A DNA stretch of 64,000 nt, taken from NCBI RefSeq assembly GCF_002150805.1, contig NZ_MTBA01000001.1:62001-126000 (forward strand). The letters are read 5' to 3'. Every line of letters begins with the position of its first letter. Position 1 is the stretch's first letter. The notes under the pieces are model-generated. The model had not been told where the DNA came from, searched no databases, and was given only the letters and a program-made list of their open reading frames with translations. Below, piece by piece: positions 1-8,032 of the stretch. This stretch comes from Oceanospirillum sanctuarii. Its GTDB lineage: Bacteria; Pseudomonadota; Gammaproteobacteria; Pseudomonadales; Halomonadaceae. The position numbers and the translations under genes were made by a program.

Positions 1-42
1 ATCTATGCGAGTAAAGGATCGAGCGTTACAGGGAGTGAGACA

Positions 43-906
43 GTGCTGAGGATGCAGGCTATAGGGCAGTTGCTCTTGATGATAATGACCGCTTTAACCG
101 CCGGATGTGGCGGTGGTAGCGGCAGTGATTCCGGAGCATCGGTCCTGGATCCGAATGTGGCAGCCATTTCTGAAGGTGACTGGTATCGCCCTGCGGTGGG
201 CGTCACCTGGCAATGGCAACTGCAGGGTGCACTGAATACCAGTTACGACGTCGCCATCTATGATGTGGATCTGTTCGATACCAGTACGACCCAAATCGCA
301 AATTTGCAGGCGGATGGCCGAAAAGTGATCTGCTATTTTTCTGCAGGTTCCTACGAAAACTACCGTGATGATAAGGGGGATTTCCCTGCGGAAACCCTTG
401 GCAAAACACTCGATGGTTGGGATGAGGAACGCTGGCTGGATATTCGGCACAGCGCTGTGCACAAGATTATGAAGGCTCGGTTGGATCTGGCTCAGGAAAA
501 GGGTTGTGACGGTGTAGAGCCGGATAATATGGATGGCTACACCAACGATCCCGGTTTCAGTCTGACAGCAACGGATCAGTTGGCGTATAACCGTTTTATC
601 GGGAATGAGGCCCACAAACGTGACTTGTCGGTGGGGCTGAAAAATGATCTTAACCAGATCGGCAAGCTGGTGGATTACTACGATTTCTCGGTCAACGAAC
701 AGTGTTTCGAATATGACGAATGCGACACCCTGAAACCCTTTATCGATGCCGGTAAGCCGGTGCTGAATGCTGAGTACAAAAGTCAGTACGTTAACAATAC
801 CGGCGGGGCCAGAGATACGCTCTGTTCACAGTCGCTGGCGTTGAGTTTCAGCTCGTTGGTACTGCCTCTGGATCTGGATGACAGTTCACATTTCAGCTGC
901 AGATAG
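43..906 (+). CDS. GH114-like (endo alpha-1,4-polygalactosaminidase family) lipoprotein
   Basis: A 287-residue secreted lipoprotein. Residues 1-21 form a hydrophobic signal ending in a lipobox (L-T-A-G-C, Cys22) followed by a Gly/Ser linker. The rest resembles the TIM-barrel GH114/TM1410 family, with the family-style segments VICYFSAGSYE and GCDGVEPDNMDGY carrying the acidic residues expected at the active site. Known members cleave galactosaminogalactan or are of unknown specificity, so the substrate here is open. The GTG at 43 has a GGGAG seven bases upstream; the ATG at 52 is the alternative. It stands alone, with no glycan operon beside it. Confidence 0.85.
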   Translation: MLRMQAIGQLLLMIMTALTAGCGGGSGSDSGASVLDPNVAAISEGDWYRPAVGVTWQWQLQGALNTSYDVAIYDVDLFDTSTTQIANLQADGRKVICYFSAGSYENYRDDKGDFPAETLGKTLDGWDEERWLDIRHSAVHKIMKARLDLAQEKGCDGVEPDNMDGYTNDPGFSLTATDQLAYNRFIGNEAHKRDLSVGLKNDLNQIGKLVDYYDFSVNEQCFEYDECDTLKPFIDAGKPVLNAEYKSQYVNNTGGARDTLCSQSLALSFSSLVLPLDLDDSSHFSCR

Positions 907-928
907 GTTTGTTTGGTGGTGGGGTAAA

Positions 929-1090
929 ATGCAGGCAAAAAAAATGGCCCGAGTTAAAGGCTAATTTCAGAAAGTCGCTAAACCCTGCTCCGAAACTCGC
1001 CTTCGACTCTGGCCGATTGTGCTATCCCCGGAAGCCGATAACGCAGTCAGACAAGCGTATGATCTGCCTCCAGAAGTGGGGCTAGATTAG
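929..1090 (+). pseudogene. Possible 54-codon remnant with in-frame stop
   Basis: From the ATG at 929 a frame runs 11 codons to a TAA at 962-964, then stays open to a TAG at 1088-1090. It encodes residues such as LRLWPIVLSPEADNAV. The composition looks protein-like, but I do not recognise it and there is no clear ribosome binding site. It may be a decayed fragment of a longer gene or chance. The rest of the gap between the GH114 gene and the LysR gene holds only the palindrome described separately. Confidence 0.2.
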
Positions 1091-1126
1091 AGTGCTTTAC
1101 GGATAAGGTAAAATTGATATTTTTTC

Positions 1127-1158
1127 GTTTACCTATAAGCTTTTATTTATAGATAAAC
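1127..1158 (+). promoter_or_regulatory. Long inverted repeat in front of the LysR gene
   Basis: Arms GTTTACCTATAA (1127-1138) and TTATAGATAAAC (1147-1158) are reverse complements at 11 of 12 positions around an 8-base AT spacer. GGTAAA at 1107 and TTTACC at 1128 form a second, outer inverted pair. The site ends 14 bases before the start codon, where LysR-type proteins often bind for autoregulation. That function is inferred. Confidence 0.55.
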
Positions 1159-1172
1159 TTTCAGGAAACACT

Positions 1173-2114
1173 ATGCCTCTCTCCGTTAATAAACTCACTG
1201 GCCGACTGACATTTCGCCAGCTACAGGTCTTTAAAGCCGTCTATGAATTACGCAGCTACAGCAAAGCGGGAGAACTTTTAGGCCTAACGCAACCTGCGGT
1301 CAGTAGTCAGGTTCGTCAGCTGGAGCAGGCACTGGAACAGCCTCTTTTTGAGTATGTCGGACGCAGGCTTTTTACCACCGCTGCGGCGGAGCGGATGGCA
1401 GAAAGTATCAATCATATCTTTATCGAACTCTCTAACCTGCAAACGGATCTTGGGGCATTAAAAGGTAATGTCGCCGGTGAACTACGTTTGGTTGCGGTGA
1501 GTACGGCGCAGTATATGGTGCCGTATCTGTTGAGGGGCTTTCTGGATCTGCACCCGAAAATCAGCGTTAGCGTAAAGGTGGTAAACCGTGCCACTGCCTT
1601 GCAGCGTCTGCATGAGAACAACGATGACCTGATCATTATGGGTATGGTGCCGGTGGATCGTGCGCTGGTATCCCTGCCATTTCTGGATAACGAACTGGTG
1701 CCTGTGGTGCCGGATGATCATCTGTTGCTGGAGCGGGAAAAGGTTACGCCGCAGCAGTTTCTCGACAGCAATCTTCTGGTTCGCGAGCCCGGTTCCGGCA
1801 GTCGTCTTGCCCTTGAACAGCATTGCCAGCAGCAAAGGCTGAGATTTAAACCGGGTATGGAACTGGGTTCTAACGACTCGGTAAAGCATGGGGTGATATC
1901 CGGCTTGGGGGTCGGTGTATTGCCGAAGCTGAGTATTCCTGCCGAACTGGAACTTGGCCGACTGAAGGTAGTGGATCTGGATGGCTTTCCATTAAGACGG
2001 GATTTCTGTGTTGTTCACCCGCAGGCCAAGCATCCGACTCCGGCGATGCAGGCGTTTCTGGATTATATCCAGCAGAACATCAAAGAGTTTGAACGTATGT
2101 TTTTGGGCAGTTAA
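1173..2114 (+). CDS. LysR-family transcriptional regulator
   Basis: A 313-residue LysR-type regulator of usual length. The N-terminal winged helix lies at about residues 10-70 (FRQLQVFKAV, then TQPAVSSQVRQLE as recognition helix). A periplasmic-binding-protein-like effector domain fills about 95-305. The N-terminal wording resembles the CbbR/CysB-like subgroup, but the co-inducer cannot be read from sequence. The start has AGGA eight bases upstream. Unusually there is no divergent target gene; the gene before it is co-oriented and unrelated. The palindrome at 1127-1158 suggests autoregulation. Confidence 0.92.
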   Translation: MPLSVNKLTGRLTFRQLQVFKAVYELRSYSKAGELLGLTQPAVSSQVRQLEQALEQPLFEYVGRRLFTTAAAERMAESINHIFIELSNLQTDLGALKGNVAGELRLVAVSTAQYMVPYLLRGFLDLHPKISVSVKVVNRATALQRLHENNDDLIIMGMVPVDRALVSLPFLDNELVPVVPDDHLLLEREKVTPQQFLDSNLLVREPGSGSRLALEQHCQQQRLRFKPGMELGSNDSVKHGVISGLGVGVLPKLSIPAELELGRLKVVDLDGFPLRRDFCVVHPQAKHPTPAMQAFLDYIQQNIKEFERMFLGS

Positions 2115-2159
2115 GCTGCCTGCCTTCAGATTGGTGATCCTAAAAACAAGGAGTGTGTC

Positions 2160-2573
2160 ATGGGACTTGTAATAGCCCCTTTAATGCTGATGTGGGTTGT
2201 GGCTTTCGGGCTGTCACTCAGAGTTGGCTATGTGTTGGGCGAGACCTCGGGCTTTTTCCCGTTTGCGCTTTTGTGCCTTTTAGCGGGAGTGTCAGGCGGT
2301 TGGCTGCATTCCCGTCTGGTTATGGCGCGTCGCAAGGCTGAGAAAAAGCTGTGGGCGTTTCAGCTGATGATCGACTTTACCCTGAACAAGTTCGCCCTTT
2401 CCGGTTACACCATTCTGGCGGGTATTTACCTCTTTACCGACCTGACTGCTACCGATGGCAATCTGCTGAGCCTGATCTTTATCGGCACTCTGGTACTGTC
2501 ATCCGGCACTCTGATCGGCGTGTTTACCAGCAATGCCTTTATGGATCGCCATAATATTGAGCGGACGTATTAG
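2160..2573 (+). CDS. Small multi-pass membrane protein, function unknown
   Basis: 137 residues with three or four hydrophobic stretches (about 3-22, 32-50, 75-95, 100-122) separated by a short basic loop (VMARRKAEKK). It is therefore an inner-membrane protein. I do not recognise a named family. AAGGAG lies nine bases before the ATG, and the gene sits 45 bases after the LysR gene on the same strand, so it may be co-transcribed with it and with the acetyltransferase that follows 29 bases downstream. Confidence 0.7.
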   Translation: MGLVIAPLMLMWVVAFGLSLRVGYVLGETSGFFPFALLCLLAGVSGGWLHSRLVMARRKAEKKLWAFQLMIDFTLNKFALSGYTILAGIYLFTDLTATDGNLLSLIFIGTLVLSSGTLIGVFTSNAFMDRHNIERTY

Positions 2574-2602
2574 TCCTGACAATTTTCTGAACGGAATCAA
2601 AC

Positions 2603-3052
2603 ATGACTTCAATAGAAACCGGTAAGTCTGTTCGGGCTTTTCAGGCGCAAGATTTACAGGCCGTGCTGGATATCTGGCTTACCGCGTCAATCAAAGCACA
2701 CGACTTTATCCCTGAAGCCTTTTGGCAGGAACAGCTGACAGCAATGGCGGAAACCTACCTGCCTGCTGCAGAGGTTTTTGTGTATGAAGAAGAGGGGCGG
2801 GTTACGGGATTCAGCGCCTTGTACGACAGTACCTTGGCTGCCCTCTTTGTTCATCCTGATTATCAGGGAAAAGGGCGGGGAAAATCCCTGTTGCAGCATG
2901 TGATCGCTCATAGCGAACAACCCTTGTCCTTAAGCGTTTATAAAGCCAATCAGCCAAGTGTGGATTTCTATCGCTCGCAGGGTTTTGTTATTCGGGAAGA
3001 GAGTGTTTGCCAGCATACTGGTGAGCCGGAATATCAGATGGATTATGCTTGA
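2603..3052 (+). CDS. GNAT-family N-acetyltransferase (YjaB-like)
   Basis: 149 residues spanning one GNAT fold. The acetyl-CoA pyrophosphate loop motif is visible as VHPDYQGKGRGKSLL (about 91-105), followed by the C-terminal beta strand and DFYRSQGF helix typical of the family. The pattern KAHDFIPEAFW near residue 32 is as in E. coli YjaB. The acceptor substrate is unknown. Its last codons overlap potential starts of the next gene (the TGA at 3050-3052 lies within ATGCTTGA), so translation may be coupled. Confidence 0.88.
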   Translation: MTSIETGKSVRAFQAQDLQAVLDIWLTASIKAHDFIPEAFWQEQLTAMAETYLPAAEVFVYEEEGRVTGFSALYDSTLAALFVHPDYQGKGRGKSLLQHVIAHSEQPLSLSVYKANQPSVDFYRSQGFVIREESVCQHTGEPEYQMDYA

Positions 3053-3062
3053 AGGAAACAGC

Positions 3063-4364
3063 ATGAACAGTGTGCAAAAAGGAGATAGATTCGAAGTAAA
3101 GGTGTATGAGTTTTTGAAACGGGAAATCGACGAAGGTCGATTTTTTGTCCGTAAGGAAAACTGTGAAATTTTTCTTAAGAAGGGGTATTACTCGAAGGAT
3201 CGAGAGAAAGATATCATTTTTGATATTTCTATAGAAATTACTATACCGGGCCAGTCCTCATACTCAATTCTTGTGCTTGTAGAATGCAAGAGCTATCAGA
3301 AGAAAGTTCCTGTAGATGATGTTGAAGAATTTTTTCAAAAAACGCAGCAGATCTCAGGTGGCAATATTAAAGGTATTGTTTTCTCTACGAATGCTTTTCA
3401 AGACGGGGCGTTTAAATTCTCGAAATCTAAAGGGATCGGTTTAGTTCGACTATCTGAAAATAATGATCATGACTGGATTCTGACTCGCTCCCCTTCTTCT
3501 TTGATGGGAGCGGCAGTGTGTGAAGAAAACAATGCAAGAAATTTCTTAACGATTGAGTCTTATCGCAGTCCCGTTTTTGACTTCTCTGCATCTTTTATTG
3601 GCACTTACACATCGTCTATTCAGCTTTTCTTTGGCAAGTTTCTTTCGTTTAGGTTGGATAAAAAAACGACTCGATTTTTGGAGGCTGAAGGTAATAAAAA
3701 GTCCAAACCTTTTATCAGAAAAGCTACATCATCTTTTATACAACTTGAGGCTGAAAAGGCACGAACAACGCTCCTTGGTAGCGGATCGTTTGATCTTTCA
3801 ATGCTCAGCTCGGGAATAGAGCGTGAATATGGTTTTGCTTTGTTGACGCGCAGAACTTTGCCGAATGGAATTTTGGGCTGCCTTGATTTCGATTTGAAGA
3901 AGATTGAAATCAATAAGCTGATAGAGAATGTCGGAAGAAGAAACTTTACGATTGCCCACGAAGTTGGCCATTTGGTTCTTGAGCACTCTTTGTATATGAG
4001 TCGGGAATCTTTGTATGAAGACTTGTTAAAAAGTGGAGCAGACACATCAGATCTTGCTCCAGAAATTCTGGAGATTGAGCGTCAGGCCAATGTGTTTGCT
4101 GCTGCTTTTTTAATGCCAGAAGTACAGTTTAAGAAGCACTTCAAAAATTTATGCAAAAAATATCAGGTGGTTAACAGAGGTTATGGTGCCCTCTATCTTG
4201 ATGACCAAATTTGTAATATCAAACAGTTCAATCTGATTGCAGCAGAATTGGGTGCTGAGTATCAGGTTTCTAAGCAAGCAGTGAAATATCGTTTAATGCA
4301 GATGAAACTATTAAAAATTGGCTTTGCTACCAAAAGGTTTAGTAGATCTATTTTTATAGATTAG
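3063..4364 (+). CDS. Mrr-like nuclease domain fused to ImmA/IrrE metalloprotease
   Basis: 433 residues from the ATG at 3063, chosen because GAAGGA lies six bases upstream; in-frame codons further up are inside the acetyltransferase gene. Residues 1-135 look like a PD-(D/E)xK nuclease of the Mrr/restriction type: Asp50 in KDIIFD, the ECK core at 74-76, then KGIVFSTNAF and a closing IGLVRL. Residues about 230-360 are an ImmA/IrrE zinc protease: HEVGH at 299-303, Glu339 as third ligand in ERQANVFAAAFLMP. The C-terminus is helical. Such proteases elsewhere cleave XRE-type repressors; no repressor gene is adjacent. The gene is AT-rich against both neighbours and its 3' end overlaps the convergent ATP-grasp gene by 4 bases, which suggests an acquired defence-type gene. 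Biological role is inferred. Confidence 0.85.
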   Translation: MNSVQKGDRFEVKVYEFLKREIDEGRFFVRKENCEIFLKKGYYSKDREKDIIFDISIEITIPGQSSYSILVLVECKSYQKKVPVDDVEEFFQKTQQISGGNIKGIVFSTNAFQDGAFKFSKSKGIGLVRLSENNDHDWILTRSPSSLMGAAVCEENNARNFLTIESYRSPVFDFSASFIGTYTSSIQLFFGKFLSFRLDKKTTRFLEAEGNKKSKPFIRKATSSFIQLEAEKARTTLLGSGSFDLSMLSSGIEREYGFALLTRRTLPNGILGCLDFDLKKIEINKLIENVGRRNFTIAHEVGHLVLEHSLYMSRESLYEDLLKSGADTSDLAPEILEIERQANVFAAAFLMPEVQFKKHFKNLCKKYQVVNRGYGALYLDDQICNIKQFNLIAAELGAEYQVSKQAVKYRLMQMKLLKIGFATKRFSRSIFID

Positions 4365-5341
4365 CTGGCAAACAGCTCCCGGCTGACGGCGACCCGTTCT
4401 TCCGGTGTGTTATGGCTGATGCCCTGCTGTTTCAGGGCTTCAATCTTCTGCAGGCGCGGCAGCAGGCCGGTGCCGTTGGCGGTTTGAATCGCTAAGCCGG
4501 GGCGGGCGTTTAGCTCCAGCACCATAGGGCCCCGGCTTTTATCCAGCACCATATCGGTTCCGATATACCCCAAACCTGTCATCTCCCATGCGCTGGCGGC
4601 GAGTACCAGAAGCTGTTCCCAGTCGGGAATCACCAGTTGATCCAGAGGGCGCTGGGTATCCGGGTGATGACTCACCGGATGATCAAACTGCACGGCGCGC
4701 ACCGCTTTGCCGGTGGCGATATCCAGTCCGACTCCTACTGCCCCCTGATGCAGGTTGGCTTTGCCGTCAGAGCTTGCGGTAGAGCAGCGCATCATCGCCA
4801 TCACCGGATAACCGTGAAAGACGATGACGCGAATATCCGGCACACCTTCATAGCTGAAGTCGGCAAAACTGTCGTCAAATTCGATCAGGTTTTCCACCAC
4901 GGCAACATCGTTTTTACCGCCCAGCGAGAAAAGCCCCGCCAGAGTGTTGGTGATATGACGCTCCACATCTTCACGGCTAACCTCTGCACCGGAAGGTTTG
5001 GTGTAGCGGCCATCCTGATGGGATGTGATCACCAGAATCCCTTTGCCACCGGAGCCCTGTGCCGGTTTGATGACAAATCCCGGCCAGTCGGCCACAAGAT
5101 CATGAATCTCTTTTACGTGCACCTGACTTTCGATCACGCCGATCAGTTCAGGCACTGTGGCACCTGCCTGTTGCGCGATCTGTTTGGTTTTCAGCTTGTC
5201 ATCAACCAGCGGATATTTTGACCGGTCGTTATAGCGGCCAATGTAGCTATGGTTGCGCTGATTCATACCAAGAATGCCACGCTGGCGCAGCTTCTTAGGC
5301 AGCTCAATAAAGCCCCTGATATTGCGGAAGAGTTGTTTCAC
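4361..5341 (-). CDS. ATP-grasp alpha-L-glutamate ligase homologue (RimK-like)
   Basis: 326 residues with an ATP-grasp fold of the RimK/glutamate-ligase-like type. Visible motifs are FVIKPAQGSGGKGI (ATP-binding loop), the metal-site helix segment GYIGTDMVLD and LELNARPGLAIQ near the C-terminus. It is predicted cytosolic and to form an amide bond at ATP cost; substrate unknown. It is the last gene of a three-gene minus-strand unit, starting 3 bases after the stop of the transglutaminase-7TM gene. That triad recurs in proteobacteria, so the ligase probably acts with the membrane and lipoprotein partners rather than on ribosomal protein S6. Confidence 0.88.
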   Translation of the reverse strand: MKQLFRNIRGFIELPKKLRQRGILGMNQRNHSYIGRYNDRSKYPLVDDKLKTKQIAQQAGATVPELIGVIESQVHVKEIHDLVADWPGFVIKPAQGSGGKGILVITSHQDGRYTKPSGAEVSREDVERHITNTLAGLFSLGGKNDVAVVENLIEFDDSFADFSYEGVPDIRVIVFHGYPVMAMMRCSTASSDGKANLHQGAVGVGLDIATGKAVRAVQFDHPVSHHPDTQRPLDQLVIPDWEQLLVLAASAWEMTGLGYIGTDMVLDKSRGPMVLELNARPGLAIQTANGTGLLPRLQKIEALKQQGISHNTPEERVAVSRELFAS

Positions 5342-5344
5342 GGT

Positions 5345-6853
5345 TTAATCCTGCGCCAGATGACGGAAGCGGCGCAGCTCGCTTAACCGGTAACCCGTGT
5401 AGTTACCCAGCAGCAGAATCAACGCAAGGATAATCAACTGCAGCCCGACAAAGTTAAAGGTTAGGTGGCGAACCAGTTCCGAGGTCATCGCCAGATACAC
5501 CAGAACCGCTGTCAGCAGAGAGCCGCCGCCCTGCACAAAGACCTCTTTCGCGCCTTCCTCTTCCCAGAGAATCGACATGCGTTCAATGGTCCAGGAGAGA
5601 ATGATCATCGGGAAGAAGGTGATGCTGAGGCCCTCCAGCAGACCAACCCGATAGGCGACAACGGTAAATACGGAGATGATCATAATCACCGCGATAATCA
5701 CCGCCGAGATACGGGCAACCAGAAGCAGGTTAAGGCGAGACAGGTAACTGCGGATCATAAGACCTGTGCCGACAATCAGCAGAAAACCGATAATGCCGGG
5801 GACAAGCTCCGTCTGTACAAAAGCCACGGCGATCAGCACCGGCATAAAGGTGCCTGAGGTTTTAAGGCCGACAATAATTCGCAGGAAAACCACCAGCAGC
5901 GCACCCACGGGGATCAGCATAATGGTTTTAAACATCGCCTGTTCTTCAACCGGCAGACTGTGGATGGAGAAGTTGAGCAGGTCATTGGCTTCGATCTTCT
6001 CCCGGGTTGCAGTTTCCGGAGAGATATCCTGCGCGATCATGGAGAAGCTGACATCGGACTGGCGGCCACCGATCACATCCAGCAGGCTCTGATAGTCGAG
6101 ACTCCAGATCAGCAGGTTGTCCGGTTTGCCCTCTGCACCGGTGCGGGGGTTAAACAGCTGCCATTGTTCCTTTTGCTCATCCCACACCTGAACCCAGGGT
6201 TGTACGCTTTGGCGGCGGCGACCATCTTCCAGCATCAGGGTGGCAACGGTTCGTGCCGGAACTGCCTCCATGGAGAGCAGGCTGACCAGTGCATCTTCCC
6301 GGTTCATGCTGTTTAGCAGCAGGGCGGCGTTCTGGTTCTGCACGTCATTCAGCTGACGGATCAGCTCCCGTGCCAGGGTGGGGTTGTCTGCTGAGCGCTT
6401 CATCGCATCCTGCAGCATTGACAGGGCTGCGGTCTGGCGAACATCCTCAAGATATTGCGGGCGGGGTTTACTTGGAGGCCGAATCTGATATTGAGCATCA
6501 GCATCTGCCAGAAAACGGGCTTTGTAGTAGATCAGCTGCTGACCTTCGGCACTTCGAATCGACCATTCCGCTTTGCGCTGCTCTTTCTGTTCCAGAATAG
6601 CGACACCATAGCCCTGCGATGAGCTGCTTTCATCGGTCAGGATAAAGTTCTGCTGATCATTTGGGATTGCCATAGCGACCTTGGCGGGATCACCATTAGC
6701 AGTGAACTCAATGCGGGCTTCAATTTCCCACTGCTCCCGCTGTTCGCCGGGAAACCAGGGGACGCCATAAACTGAGTGACGGTAGAGACTAAGGGCAACG
6801 CCAACCAGAACCAGCGCGGCAACAAAAAGATAAAAGGGCAGTCGATTGATCAT
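5345..6853 (-). CDS. Inactive transglutaminase fused to seven transmembrane helices
   Basis: 502 residues. One N-terminal membrane helix (about 5-24) is followed by a roughly 280-residue periplasmic part that resembles transglutaminase-like domains without a clear Cys-His-Asp triad (for example RTVATLMLEDGRR, WVQVWDEQKEQWQLFNP). About seven hydrophobic helices run from residue 308 to 490, including VGALLVVFLRIIVG. This matches the family annotated as inactive transglutaminase fused to 7 TM helices. It is the middle gene of the retropepsin / 7TM / ATP-grasp cluster and may pass a signal or substrate across the inner membrane. Function is not established by the sequence. Confidence 0.87.
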   Translation of the reverse strand: MINRLPFYLFVAALVLVGVALSLYRHSVYGVPWFPGEQREQWEIEARIEFTANGDPAKVAMAIPNDQQNFILTDESSSSQGYGVAILEQKEQRKAEWSIRSAEGQQLIYYKARFLADADAQYQIRPPSKPRPQYLEDVRQTAALSMLQDAMKRSADNPTLARELIRQLNDVQNQNAALLLNSMNREDALVSLLSMEAVPARTVATLMLEDGRRRQSVQPWVQVWDEQKEQWQLFNPRTGAEGKPDNLLIWSLDYQSLLDVIGGRQSDVSFSMIAQDISPETATREKIEANDLLNFSIHSLPVEEQAMFKTIMLIPVGALLVVFLRIIVGLKTSGTFMPVLIAVAFVQTELVPGIIGFLLIVGTGLMIRSYLSRLNLLLVARISAVIIAVIMIISVFTVVAYRVGLLEGLSITFFPMIILSWTIERMSILWEEEGAKEVFVQGGGSLLTAVLVYLAMTSELVRHLTFNFVGLQLIILALILLLGNYTGYRLSELRRFRHLAQD

Positions 6854-6923
6854 GTGTCAGAGGTGTCCATGGTTACTGCTTGCGGTGCTGATGTTCAATT
6901 CAGAGGCGGACTTACAAGGGAGG

Positions 6924-7709
6924 TCAGTTTGATTGTTGCGGATTTTGCTTGGGGTGAATGTAAGCTTTGCCTACATCAATCAGGGCAACATCCTTAAAGA
7001 ATTCCCGCCCCAGCAAAATCGGGAAGGTCATATTGGAACGATCTGCAAGGGTGAACTCCGCTTTCTCCCGCAGGCCACCGACCTGAATCCAGGCTTCGAT
7101 CACAGGGCGACGTTCCGCTTCTTCTGCTGATGCCTGAATGATACGAACCCAGCGCACGATAGGGGCTTCAATGGCTTTTGCAGCGGCATCTGAACTATCT
7201 CCGGTAAAGAGATTAAAACGCACCCATTCTTCACCGTTGCGCTCAAAATATACCGGGGTGGGGGCATGGATGGAGGAGGTTGTCGCGCCGGAATCGACCC
7301 GGGCTTTAAAGTTGGCCTGAGCAGCATCCAGCCAAACCCACTCTTTGCTACCTAAAACCACTTTGCTCTGGCTGTTGGCCAGTTGGGGATTCGATGTCAG
7401 AAGGTTCTGGTTGCGGGATTTTTTCTTCTCTTCAGCCAGTGAGATCAGTTTGCTCTGATTGGCCTTTAACTCGGCAATCGCCTTGTTGCTGGAATTGAGC
7501 TGACGCTGAAGTTTGGCCAGTTGCTGACTTTGGCTCTGATTCTGTTGTTCCAGACTGGCTAATCGTTGCTGCAGGCTGTCATCCAGTGACTGAATCGCGC
7601 TGAGGGTTTCTTTATTGGTGTTCAGGGCGCAACCGGAGAGGGTAAAAACAGCAACAGATAGCAGGCAAAGGCGCAGTAAAGGTTGGAATGAAAGGCGTTT
7701 GAAACACAT
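6924..7709 (-). CDS. Retropepsin-like (PF05618, 'ATP-dependent zinc protease') lipoprotein
   Basis: 261 residues. A signal peptide ends in a lipobox (L-S-G-C, Cys about 27). A Gln-rich coiled coil (about 40-85, with SLEQQNQSQSQQLAKL) precedes a C-terminal retropepsin-like domain with the aspartic signature VDSGATTSSIHA and the later FPILLGREFF. Databases often call the family ATP-dependent zinc protease, but the DSGA motif argues for an aspartic-protease fold. It is predicted to be membrane-anchored in the periplasm. First gene of the cluster, 70 bases before the 7TM gene. Whether it is proteolytically active is unknown. Confidence 0.85.
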   Translation of the reverse strand: MCFKRLSFQPLLRLCLLSVAVFTLSGCALNTNKETLSAIQSLDDSLQQRLASLEQQNQSQSQQLAKLQRQLNSSNKAIAELKANQSKLISLAEEKKKSRNQNLLTSNPQLANSQSKVVLGSKEWVWLDAAQANFKARVDSGATTSSIHAPTPVYFERNGEEWVRFNLFTGDSSDAAAKAIEAPIVRWVRIIQASAEEAERRPVIEAWIQVGGLREKAEFTLADRSNMTFPILLGREFFKDVALIDVGKAYIHPKQNPQQSN

Positions 7710-7940
7710 GACGTTGGCAAGGCTCTTAGCGAAGCGTGATATCCGGAAAGCGGCTAGTCTACCGGAGTTGGCTTAGGGGTTATAGTTTTATAAAGGTGTA
7801 TTTTTGCGGCTAAATTTCAATAAAAGTGGTCTTTTTGATTAAAAAGTGCCGCTAAATTGTATTTTTTGGATTTGCTGCTTTGTAGATCTGGAAAACAGTC
7901 AGGGGTTCAGTCTTATCCGGTAAAAATCAGGTACACTCTA

Positions 7941-8006
7941 TTGTCTGTCCCGGAAGCCTCAGTTGTCTGTCGCAGAAGCTTCCGCTGTCTGGCTCAGAAG
8001 GCTTTG
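7941..8006 (+). repeat. Three 22-bp direct repeats upstream of the AraC gene
   Basis: Three head-to-tail 22-base units: 7941-7962, 7963-7984 and 7985-8006, sharing the pattern TGTCTG(T/G)C.C.GAAG. They end about 27 bases before the start codon. A 22-base period keeps sites on one helix face, as expected for AraC-family operators, so this is a candidate autoregulatory site. The rest of the 7710-8032 gap is AT-rich with no gene that I can see. Confidence 0.65.
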
Positions 8007-8032
8007 CCGTCGTATTTCAGAAGGAGTTCATC

